Below, in pieces: positions 1 through 5,667 of a stretch of DNA of 8,927 bases; the stretch's first letter is position 1; each line of letters begins with the position of its first letter. Position numbers and translations under genes: made by a program. The stretch covers positions 4,057-12,983 of the forward strand of contig MFGX01000094.1 in NCBI GenBank assembly GCA_001778455.1, read 5' to 3'. Below the pieces are notes generated by a model. The model did no database searches, had not been told where the DNA came from, and saw only the letters and a list, made by a program, of their open reading frames with translations. The stretch comes from Candidatus Fraserbacteria bacterium RBG_16_55_9 (lineage in GTDB: Bacteria; Bipolaricaulota; Bipolaricaulia; RBG-16-55-9).

Positions 1-1365
1 GGAGCCGATCGCTATTGGAATGCGCGCGGCGGCAGCCACACTGACGGCGGAGCCTTTCTATTTACCGTCCACGCCAACAAAAATGGGAAAGCGGAGCTTG
101 TCTGCACCGATAAATTTGGTCGTCGCATCGAAGTGAGCCAAGCGAAGGAGCCATATGTCAGCACAAATGGAACTTCAGTGAAGCCCTCTCGCTCTTCCAA
201 TGCTTCGATCCAGTTGCAGGGCACAGCACGGGAGATCTTCGAACATGCGAAGACTGGCCCAACGTCTTGGGATTACGACGATGTGAACGCTTTCCTCGCC
301 GCGCTTGAAGCATCTGCCCATAAAGACTGTGAGCGAGGGCGAGCCATTGAAGTGCTCACGCACCTCATGGATCAGCGCTATCCCACGGGATCAATGAGAA
401 GGAGTAGCCTACTCGCACTCTATGACCAGAGTTTTTCTGTGATTGTCGAATCTATCAAGAAATCTCCGTCGGAGGCGTTCATCTACACAAGCGTCTCTGG
501 GCCGCACCCAGAGCCCAAGAGTGAAGATCAAACGCTTGTGATTGATGCACGCGGCTACGCACCCGAGGGCGAGAAGTCTCTAGCGCTGGAGATCGTGCGT
601 CAATACAAGCGCGGTTTCCGCAAATTCATCCTTGCCCACGCGAAGGGGCATCGCTTCATCGCCAACGGACTCGGGCCTCAATCTCACCATGTTCGCATGG
701 ATGTCTATGGTTCTTCCGGGGATTATCTGGCCTCGGGCATTGACGGAGCGGAGGTCTATGTACATGGAAACGCACAAGACCAACTGGCCCAGATCATGAA
801 AGATGGAAAGCTCGTCGTCTATGGCGATGTGGGCCAGACGTTCATGTACGCAGCCAAGGGAGGCCAAGCGTTCATCTTGGGAAACGCAGCGGGACGTCCC
901 ATGATCAACGCCGTGGGCAAACCGCGCGTGGTGATCAATGGAACGTGTCTAGATTACTTGGCAGAGTCCTTCATGGCAGGAGATCCGCTCAATGGCGGTG
1001 GCTTTGTTATCTTGAATGGCATTACGTTCGATGAGGATCAGAAGGTTGTGGAACTAGACACGCCCTATCCTGGTGGGAATCTCTTCTCGCTCGCCTCGGG
1101 TGGAGCTATCTATGTGCGCGACCCGCATAGCAAAGTGACGGAAGATCAGCTCAACGGTGGGGAGTTTGCGGAGCTCGGCGATCCAGACTGGGCTGTCATT
1201 CGACCGTATCTGGAAGAGAACGAACGACTCTTTGGGATTCCGGTGGCCAAGCTTCTCGAAGTAGGTGGCAAGCAGCTCTCTCCCAGACAGATCTATCGCA
1301 AGATCAAGCCGCGGGCGGTGCGAGCCTTGCAAGCAGAAGAGGCGTGGGTGCAGAAGCATGAATAG
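1..1365 (+). CDS. GXGXG-domain protein, glutamate synthase alpha-subunit C-terminal type (5' partial)
   Basis: The frame is open from base 1 to a TAG at 1363-1365, giving 454 visible residues; the true start lies left of the window. A GTG at 133 could be read as a start, but the 44 codons before it read as ordinary protein (RYWNARGGSHTDGGAF, then VCTDKFGRRIEV), so I treat the gene as truncated. From about residue 180 the protein carries the glycine-spaced right-handed beta-helix of glutamate synthase domain 3: YGSSGDYLASGIDGAEVYVHG, VVYGDVGQTFMYAAKGGQAF, ILGNAAGRPMINAVG, and VVING. In GltB this domain is structural and sits beside amidotransferase and FMN domains. No FMN-binding synthase domain lies between the visible N-terminal part and the beta-helix, so this resembles split or rearranged GltB relatives (archaeal GltB3, rhizobial GlxC) rather than a full GltB. 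The N-terminal module may be an amidotransferase-like domain, but too little is visible. Reaction unknown. First gene of the visible plus-strand run. Confidence 0.75.
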   Translation, partial: GADRYWNARGGSHTDGGAFLFTVHANKNGKAELVCTDKFGRRIEVSQAKEPYVSTNGTSVKPSRSSNASIQLQGTAREIFEHAKTGPTSWDYDDVNAFLAALEASAHKDCERGRAIEVLTHLMDQRYPTGSMRRSSLLALYDQSFSVIVESIKKSPSEAFIYTSVSGPHPEPKSEDQTLVIDARGYAPEGEKSLALEIVRQYKRGFRKFILAHAKGHRFIANGLGPQSHHVRMDVYGSSGDYLASGIDGAEVYVHGNAQDQLAQIMKDGKLVVYGDVGQTFMYAAKGGQAFILGNAAGRPMINAVGKPRVVINGTCLDYLAESFMAGDPLNGGGFVILNGITFDEDQKVVELDTPYPGGNLFSLASGGAIYVRDPHSKVTEDQLNGGEFAELGDPDWAVIRPYLEENERLFGIPVAKLLEVGGKQLSPRQIYRKIKPRAVRALQAEEAWVQKHE

Positions 1366-1385
1366 GCATTCTCCGGAATTGGGTC

Positions 1386-2105
1386 ATGATTGACCATTTG
1401 CCCAAGGCCATTCTGCTCGATCTTGACGACACCATCCTCGCAGACTCCGAAAGTGCACGCTACTCCTGGCAAACCGTAAGCGAGCAATTCGCTCCACGCA
1501 TAGGCTGTACCCCCGACGAGCTACTGGCCACCATTCGAGAGTATGCTCACTGGTACTGGAGTGATCCAGAACGACACCACAGAGGTCGCCTCGACTTGAA
1601 CACTTCGCGGCGAGAGATCGTAGCCGCCGCCCTTCCGCGCATGGGCATCGATAATCCATCGCTCGCAGCCGAGATCGCTCAGGCTCACCATGACTTACGT
1701 GACGCGACCGTAAAACCTTTTGACGGAGCTATTGATGTGTTGAGGTCTTTTCGAGATCGCGGTCTTCGATTGGCTCTTATCACCAATGGCAATGGTGATC
1801 TTCAGCGCCAGAAGATCGAAAGATTTGGTCTGGCTACCTTCTTTGATTGCATTCTCATCGAAGGCGAGTTTGGTATGGGTAAACCGGATGAACGTGTCTA
1901 TAGACACGCGCTCGACCAACTCAACGTAACTCCATCTGAGGCCTGGATGGTTGGGGATAATCTTGAGTTTGATGTGGCAGCACCTCAAAGATTAGGGATC
2001 TACAGTATCTGGGTCGATGTCACGGGCAACGGCTTACCGGCATCCAGCGCGGTGCGACCGGATCGCATTATACGCACACTGTCGGAACTCTTGTTGAGAA
2101 CATGA
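1386..2105 (+). CDS. HAD-superfamily hydrolase (phosphatase-like, subfamily IA)
   Basis: A 239-residue cytosolic protein with all four HAD motifs. Motif I is LDLDDT (D12 nucleophile, D14 acid/base), motif II is ITNGN (T133), motif III is K166 in MGKPDERVY, and motif IV is GDNLEFD (D191, D196). The long helical insert between motif I and motif II (about residues 20-115) is a C1-type cap, as in YjjG/phosphoglycolate-phosphatase-like and N-acylneuraminate-9-phosphatase-like enzymes. The family removes phosphate from small metabolites through an aspartyl-phosphate intermediate; the substrate cannot be read from sequence. The ATG lies 20 bases after the upstream stop, with only a weak Shine-Dalgarno (GGAATTGGG), so translation may depend partly on coupling. 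It overlaps the next gene by four bases. Length is normal for the family and nothing is missing. Confidence 0.9.
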   Translation: MIDHLPKAILLDLDDTILADSESARYSWQTVSEQFAPRIGCTPDELLATIREYAHWYWSDPERHHRGRLDLNTSRREIVAAALPRMGIDNPSLAAEIAQAHHDLRDATVKPFDGAIDVLRSFRDRGLRLALITNGNGDLQRQKIERFGLATFFDCILIEGEFGMGKPDERVYRHALDQLNVTPSEAWMVGDNLEFDVAAPQRLGIYSIWVDVTGNGLPASSAVRPDRIIRTLSELLLRT

Positions 2106-2500
2106 ATATCACATATCGAGCCAATGCGCCTCTGCAAGCCGAAGAAGTTGCCCATCTCTTTCGCCGTTCCGGAATCCGCCGCCCCGTAGACGATCTCAAG
2201 AGAATTCAAAAGATGGTTGAGAATGCGAATCTCATACTAACAGCTTGGGATGGCAATAAGCTCGTAGGCATCGCCCGCGCCGTCACTGACTTCAGCTACT
2301 GCTGCTATCTGTCCGATCTGGCTGTAGATCGCGCATACCAACGAAAGGGCATCGGCCAAGAATTGATTCGTCAGATGCGCGAGAGGTTGGGAGATGAAGT
2401 GATGCTCTTGCTCTTGGCTGCGCCGGAAGCCATGGAGTACTATCCTCATATCGGCTTTGAGAAAGCCGAGAACGCATGGCTCATTCGGCGCAAGAGATGA
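2102..2500 (+). CDS. GNAT-family N-acetyltransferase
   Basis: A 132-residue single-domain acetyltransferase. The acetyl-CoA pyrophosphate-binding loop (motif A) is LAVDRAYQRKGIG, with Q80-R81-K82-G83-I84-G85 matching the Q/R-x-x-G-x-G/A consensus. It is followed by the amphipathic helix QELIRQMRERLG and, near the C-terminus, motif B (EYYPHIGFEKAENAW). The N-terminal half (GIARAVTDFSYCCYLSDLAV) supplies the strands that precede motif A. Family members transfer acetyl from acetyl-CoA to amines of proteins, amino sugars, drugs or metabolites; the acceptor here is unknown. The start ATG overlaps the stop of the HAD gene (ATGA at 2102-2105) and no separate strong Shine-Dalgarno is visible, so the two are probably translationally coupled. 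HAD plus GNAT pairs may act on one small molecule, but that is inference. Confidence 0.9.
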   Translation: MNITYRANAPLQAEEVAHLFRRSGIRRPVDDLKRIQKMVENANLILTAWDGNKLVGIARAVTDFSYCCYLSDLAVDRAYQRKGIGQELIRQMRERLGDEVMLLLLAAPEAMEYYPHIGFEKAENAWLIRRKR

Positions 2501-2517
2501 GTCAATCTGGAACGAGA

Positions 2518-2525
2518 GAAGGAGG
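2518..2525 (+). promoter_or_regulatory. Strong Shine-Dalgarno for the LiaF-like gene
   Basis: GAAGGAGG ends 8 bases before the ATG at 2534. It is the strongest ribosome binding site in the plus-strand run and fixes that start. A second GAGAAGGAG occurs just inside the gene (2536-2544). Confidence 0.75.
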
Positions 2526-2533
2526 CAAGCCGT

Positions 2534-3331
2534 ATGAGAAGGAGTAGCTTCTTCTGGGGAAGCATCTTGATCCTTGCGGGCGTGCTCTTGCTGTTGGATA
2601 ACTTGAATCTGATTCAGGTGAGTTTCTGGAGGCTCTTTTGGCCTCTTCTCCTGGTCGCGATTGGTCTGTGGATGGTCTTGGAAGCCACAAGTAGACGACA
2701 TTCTTCCGTGGGTGTCTCGCAAGTCACCATCCCACTCGAGGGCGCTCAGCGTGCTCGCGTGCGCGTGCGCTATGGAGCGGGGCGTCTGTCCATGAACGCG
2801 GGAGCGGGGCCAAGCGAGCTCGCATCGGGGAGCTTTGGCGGAGGCCTGGATCATCAGGCGAGGCGAGAGGGAGATCTCCTCGATGTGGAGATGCGTATGC
2901 CCACGGAGCGTTTTGCGTGGGTATGGGGAGGATCAAGAGACGCTTACAACTGGTCACTCGCACTGAACGGTGAGATCCCGCTGGCGTTGAATCTGGAGAC
3001 TGGAGCCAGCGATATGAAACTGGATCTTGGAGAATTGCGCGTGACCGAGCTGCGCTTGAAGACCGGCGCCAGCTCGACCCACCTCACATTGCCTGCGCAT
3101 GCGGGGAACACAAGAGTGGATATCAAAGCGGGCGCCGCTTCCCTAGACGTGCGCGTTCCCATGGGCGTGGCGGCCCTGATCCGAATTGATGGCAGCTTAG
3201 CGGGAATCAAAGTGGATACAAGCCGATTCCCTCGCCTAGGCGACGTATATCAGTCTTCGGATTACGGCACGGCTGCAAATAAAATGGACATCGAAGTGCA
3301 TATCGGAGCGGGCTCGATCGATATACGCTAG
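2534..3331 (+). CDS. LiaF-like / toast-rack membrane-anchored protein
   Basis: A 265-residue protein. Two N-terminal membrane helices (about residues 7-22 and 31-49), separated by the short loop DNLNLIQVSFWR, match the LiaI/LiaF-like transmembrane region (DUF5668 type). The rest is a soluble beta-rich domain of the toast-rack/DUF2154 type. It shows a recurring turn-strand unit: YGAGRLSM (80), ETGASDMKLDL (155), KTGASSTHLTL (176), KAGAASLDVRV (198) and HIGAGSIDIR (256), ending exactly at the C-terminus. In Firmicutes LiaF proteins restrain the LiaRS cell-envelope stress system, but toast-rack domains are also common in proteins with no LiaRS partner. No two-component genes are visible, so I make no regulatory claim. 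The start is fixed by the GAAGGAGG site 8 bases upstream. It lies 33 bases after the GNAT gene and 16 before the next gene. Confidence 0.82.
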   Translation: MRRSSFFWGSILILAGVLLLLDNLNLIQVSFWRLFWPLLLVAIGLWMVLEATSRRHSSVGVSQVTIPLEGAQRARVRVRYGAGRLSMNAGAGPSELASGSFGGGLDHQARREGDLLDVEMRMPTERFAWVWGGSRDAYNWSLALNGEIPLALNLETGASDMKLDLGELRVTELRLKTGASSTHLTLPAHAGNTRVDIKAGAASLDVRVPMGVAALIRIDGSLAGIKVDTSRFPRLGDVYQSSDYGTAANKMDIEVHIGAGSIDIR

Positions 3332-3347
3332 AGAAAGGAGAGCGAAG

Positions 3348-4328
3348 ATGTTCCGACCGCGCACCACCATGGGTCTACTGACACTCATCTTGTTGTTTGC
3401 GCTTGCAAGCCCATTTACTAGCAACAATTCTGTGAACGCCCGGCAGGCGGCTGCCCAATCCCAGTTCGAGATCGTCTTCCCCGATGACGCAACGTTTCCC
3501 GAGCTGGAGACGAAACTGCAAGAAAAGAGCAAACTAACCGGCTCCGCCTGGGTAGAGGAATTCAAGAAACAACCGATTCTGGCACGGGTGCGTACGAGCA
3601 CCGGCTTGCAAGGCACGCTCTTCCCGAACTCCGTAGCCACGATCAATGTCCTGACCGGCCAAGTACCATTCATCCTCTATGGGACGATTGAGATTCCCGC
3701 AGGCGCAAAGCTGGGCCAGAAAGATTTTTCGGGCAGCTATGGAATTGTTCTCTTTTCAGAGCCCTTCGTCATCGCTCTGATTGACTTAACAACTGGAGAT
3801 GTCAAGGCATTTGTTGTCGTCCCAGCGCAAGGTCAGACAATTCCACTCTTTTCTCTTCCCTTGTCGCTCTTCTCTCCTCTGTGGGTCTTCCAGGTCCTTG
3901 CCTCGCTCATCACAGTAGCTGCACCGGCACCCCCAGCACCCGTGCCGCCTCCCGCACCACAACTCCCTGCACCCAGCTGCCCGAAAGAGCTGCCCAACAA
4001 GAGCAACGTGAATCTGCCGCTGAATGCAGCGGCGGCCATCATCAGTGCCAAGGACAGCTCCGGCGCAGCTCTCTTTGAAGTAAGCGTGACGCCTCCGGGT
4101 TCTTTGACCGTGCAGTCCTTTGGAGCTTCGCTGCAATTTACTTACACCACGGCGCTCGAGCGGCGCCTCGGATTCATCATCGGGCCGGGCTCTCAGAGTG
4201 TTTCATTGAGCGTGGAGGTCCCCTTCGTACTCTTTGTGACCAATGGCACAAAGTCCGCATGTCTTGAAGCTACGCCGAAACTCGCAAATGGAGTTGTGAC
4301 TCTCACGGGAACGCTCAGCACAAACTAG
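3348..4328 (+). CDS. Secreted protein of unknown function with proline-rich linker
   Basis: A 326-residue protein I do not recognise. The N-terminus is a Sec signal peptide: R3 and R5, then a hydrophobic core at about 9-20 (GLLTLILLFALA), with likely cleavage after A20 or after the NA at 30-31. A first domain (about 38-165) is beta-rich, with KDFSGSYGIVLFSEPFVIAL near its end. A strongly hydrophobic stretch (166-192, SLPLSLFSPLWVFQVLASLI) could be a membrane helix. It leads into an Ala/Pro linker (APAPPAPVPPPAPQLPAPS, 192-210). A C-terminal beta-rich domain (211-326) has the protein's only two cysteines, C211 and C305, near its ends, which could form a disulfide after export. AAGGAG sits 7 bases before the ATG. 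The 16-base spacing suggests co-expression with the LiaF-like gene, and both products face the outside of the membrane. Function unknown. Confidence 0.8.
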   Translation: MFRPRTTMGLLTLILLFALASPFTSNNSVNARQAAAQSQFEIVFPDDATFPELETKLQEKSKLTGSAWVEEFKKQPILARVRTSTGLQGTLFPNSVATINVLTGQVPFILYGTIEIPAGAKLGQKDFSGSYGIVLFSEPFVIALIDLTTGDVKAFVVVPAQGQTIPLFSLPLSLFSPLWVFQVLASLITVAAPAPPAPVPPPAPQLPAPSCPKELPNKSNVNLPLNAAAAIISAKDSSGAALFEVSVTPPGSLTVQSFGASLQFTYTTALERRLGFIIGPGSQSVSLSVEVPFVLFVTNGTKSACLEATPKLANGVVTLTGTLSTN

Positions 4329-4465
4329 CTTGTAGTCGCTCTCTTAGCTAGGTTGATAACGCACGCCGCGCTCCACGAATGCTTTCGGACGTTTGCTTAA
4401 GAGCTCTTGCCAACTGTGTTAGAAGAAAAGATGCCCGCGGGTCACGGGCCTCGGGGTAAACGCAG

Positions 4466-4509
4466 AGATCGGGTGGAGGGATCCGCAGGTCTTCTCATCA
4501 ACCCGATTT
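4466..4509. repeat. Inverted repeat upstream of the kinase gene
   Basis: AGATCGGGT (4466-4474) pairs with ACCCGATTT (4501-4509): nine base pairs including one G-T wobble, around a 26-base loop. The right arm runs into TTTATTC, so on the plus strand it could be a weak terminator for the upstream run. It also ends 14 bases before the TATAAT box, so it could be a regulatory site for the kinase. The sequence does not distinguish these. Confidence 0.35.
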
Positions 4510-4522
4510 ATTCAACAACATG

Positions 4523-4528
4523 TATAAT
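4523..4528 (+). promoter_or_regulatory. Possible -10 box for the kinase gene
   Basis: A perfect TATAAT lies in the gap, but no TTGACA-like -35 is found 16-18 bases upstream (the bases there are CAACCCGA). If used, transcription would begin near 4535, at the Shine-Dalgarno, giving a very short leader. It would also exclude the upstream ATG at 4520 as a start. Confidence 0.3.
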
Positions 4529-4534
4529 GATCCA

Positions 4535-4540
4535 GAGGAG
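4535..4540 (+). promoter_or_regulatory. Shine-Dalgarno that decides the kinase start
   Basis: GAGGAG, 9 bases before the ATG at 4550. The alternative in-frame ATG at 4520 has only TTATTCAACAAC before it, with no ribosome binding site, so 4550 is preferred. Confidence 0.6.
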
Positions 4541-4549
4541 CGAGGAGAC

Positions 4550-5437
4550 ATGGATATTCCCGTGGCGTATCTGGATCGTATCCGAGCGTGTCGGCCGGAT
4601 TTGATCATCTCCGCAGCGCACCTCAATCACGATGGACTGGTGAATGATGTTGTGATTGTAAATAATGAACTGGTCTTTCGCTTCGCCAAAGGAGAAAGAG
4701 CTAAGCAGTCACTGATTCAAGAGGCTAAGATTGTCGAACTGGTTCGCTGTTATGTAGCCTTACCCGTCCCGATCTTTGAAAAGCGAGGGGATGATTTCGT
4801 CGTCTACCGAATAATCCCCGGCGACGCTCTCCACCGTGAGGACATCCTTCGACAGGACGAGTCGACTCAAGATCGGCTGGCGGAGCAGATTTCACGATTT
4901 CTTCAGCAGCTTCACTCGATTCCCAGACGCGCCATCGAAGAGCATGGCATTGCACCCTCTGATAGCGTGCGTAATCAACAAGACTGGATTCGGCTCTTCC
5001 AAGACGTTGAGCGTGAGCTCTTCCCCTTGCTCATGATCCATGCTCAGGAATGGGTCACGAGGCATTTTGCTCCCGTGCTTGATGGCAGCTTGGACTTGAA
5101 CTACGACCCCGTGCTCATTCACGGTGACCTTGGGCCGTATCACATCTTGTATGACCCAACAGTTCACAAGATCAATGGCGTGATTGACTTTGGTACGTCG
5201 GGGCTTGGCGATCCGGCCGATGACTTTGCGGCCATCATCCATGCTTTGGGTGAAAGCTTTCTACTGAGAATGAGCAAGTTTTATCCTGAGATTCGGACCG
5301 CGCTGGATCGGGCGCGTTTCTGGGCCGGCACGCTGGAACTGCAATGGGCACTGCACGGGATACGATCAAACGACGTATCGTGGTTTGTATGTCATATAGG
5401 CCGTGCTCGCGATGTCATGCCCATCAGAGCTGCATAA
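4550..5437 (+). CDS. Aminoglycoside/macrolide phosphotransferase-family kinase
   Basis: A 295-residue cytosolic kinase-like protein of the APH superfamily. The N-lobe has VFRFAKGERAKQSLIQEAKI, with a candidate nucleotide-contacting lysine K47 and the helix glutamate E58. The hinge is VVYRIIPGDAL. The catalytic loop is LIHGDLGPYHILYD (H191-G-D193), and the metal-binding motif is GVIDFGTSGLGDPADDFA (D213). The usual loop asparagine is His198. To my knowledge the same His occurs in Mph macrolide kinases and some APH(2'') enzymes, so it does not imply loss of activity. The C-terminal ELQWALHGIRSND also resembles that branch. Relatives phosphorylate aminoglycosides, macrolides, homoserine, choline or other small alcohols; the substrate cannot be assigned and resistance is not shown. 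An in-frame ATG at 4520 would add 10 residues but lacks a ribosome binding site. It stands alone after a 221-base gap and converges with the minus-strand genes. Confidence 0.85.
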   Translation: MDIPVAYLDRIRACRPDLIISAAHLNHDGLVNDVVIVNNELVFRFAKGERAKQSLIQEAKIVELVRCYVALPVPIFEKRGDDFVVYRIIPGDALHREDILRQDESTQDRLAEQISRFLQQLHSIPRRAIEEHGIAPSDSVRNQQDWIRLFQDVERELFPLLMIHAQEWVTRHFAPVLDGSLDLNYDPVLIHGDLGPYHILYDPTVHKINGVIDFGTSGLGDPADDFAAIIHALGESFLLRMSKFYPEIRTALDRARFWAGTLELQWALHGIRSNDVSWFVCHIGRARDVMPIRAA

Positions 5438-5444
5438 GCTCTGA
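5424..5444. terminator. Hairpin between the convergent genes, possible terminator
   Basis: TCAGAGCT / AGCTCTGA form a perfect 8-bp stem with a 5-base loop; the kinase TAA stop straddles the loop and the first stem base. Neither strand has a T-run after the stem, so it is not a classic intrinsic terminator. Its position between two converging genes makes an end-of-transcript role plausible. A second, weaker pairing, TAAGCT (5435-5440) with AGCTTA (5466-5471), links the two stop codons. Confidence 0.35.
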
Positions 5445-5468
5445 CACTAGGGTTCTAGACGTGACAGC

Positions 5469-5648
5469 TTAGCCCCCTGCCGCGCGATGGAGTACCAGCG
5501 TGACCCAATACGCGATGCTCACGGGCCAGAACAGGCCATATAAAATGGCCCAACCGATTGAAGCTCCCCAAGCCGCCGCGGCCAGGCCTACCCCGATCCC
5601 GGTGAGCGCGTAACTCCCTCCGAGACCAACACCCTTTGCCCCGTTCAT
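5469..5648 (-). CDS. Small membrane protein, 59 residues, unknown function
   Basis: A short gene that a 60-residue cut-off would miss. It starts at ATG 5648-5646 and ends at TAA 5471-5469. Its ribosome binding site is exceptional: GGAGGAGGTGA, with an 8-base match to the 16S tail, 6 bases before the ATG. The product begins MNGAKGVGLGGSYALTG and is mostly hydrophobic, with two likely membrane segments: about 16-37 (TGIGVGLAAAAWGASIGWAI) and 38-53 (YGLFWPVSIAYWVTLV). It ends LHRAAGG. Glycine, alanine and tryptophan are abundant. I recognise no family. It begins 19 bases after the stop of the large hydrolase gene, so the two are almost certainly co-transcribed and it may act with the exported hydrolase at the membrane. 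A competing frame from a GTG at 5658 (67 residues, Arg/Gly-rich) overlaps the ribosome binding site itself and is rejected. Confidence rests on the ribosome binding site, spacing and membrane-like composition. Confidence 0.72.
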   Translation of the reverse strand: MNGAKGVGLGGSYALTGIGVGLAAAAWGASIGWAILYGLFWPVSIAYWVTLVLHRAAGG

Positions 5649-5654
5649 GGATGT

Positions 5655-5662
5655 TCACCTCC
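5655..5662 (-). promoter_or_regulatory. Near-perfect Shine-Dalgarno for the 59-residue membrane protein
   Basis: Read on the minus strand, GGAGGTGA is complementary to eight bases of the conserved 16S rRNA 3' tail. It is preceded by another GGA and spaced 6 bases from the ATG at 5648. It decides the start and argues that the small gene is well translated. Confidence 0.8.
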
Positions 5663-5667
5663 TCCGC

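Larger units (their letters stand above)
4329..4549. other. Non-coding gap between the five-gene run and the kinase
   Basis: This 221-base stretch contains no gene I can support. It holds a weak 6-bp hairpin right after the upstream stop (CTAGCT 4325-4330 with AGCTAG 4346-4351), a 10-bp perfect palindrome AAGAGCTCTT (4399-4408), a larger inverted repeat (4466-4509), a TATAAT box (4523-4528) and the kinase ribosome binding site. Reading frames through it on the plus strand (from 4407) have no ribosome binding site and no recognisable content. On the minus strand, 4344-4418 would encode a 24-residue tail (KRPKAFVERGVRYQPS) that looks protein-like but has no start; it could be a gene relic or chance. 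Confidence 0.6.

Noticed and set aside
133..135. GTG at 133 as the start of the GXGXG protein
   Set aside because: There is no Shine-Dalgarno before it (GTCGTCGCATCGAA), and the 44 upstream codons are open and protein-like; the gene is truncated by the window.
394..408. The 15-base sequence ATGAGAAGGAGTAGC, repeated exactly at 2534-2548
   Set aside because: Both copies encode MRRSS, one inside the GXGXG protein and one at the LiaF-like start. Flanks do not match and no other copy was noticed, so it is best explained by chance.
2237..2854. A 205-codon minus-strand open frame across the GNAT and LiaF-like genes
   Set aside because: It spans two real genes and the ribosome binding site between them, and its composition (Arg, Pro, Ser, His) is typical of antisense shadow frames.
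4329..4549. A riboswitch, T-box or small structured RNA in the gap
   Set aside because: I looked for conserved cores (for example the T-box GGGTGG-ACCGCG) and found none; only simple inverted repeats are visible. A covariance-model search would be needed to go further.
5455..5658. A 67-codon minus-strand frame (MNIHERGKG...) over the small membrane gene
   Set aside because: Its GTG start falls inside the GGAGGTGA ribosome binding site and its product is Arg/Gly/His-rich. The 59-residue frame uses that site at correct spacing and is membrane-like.
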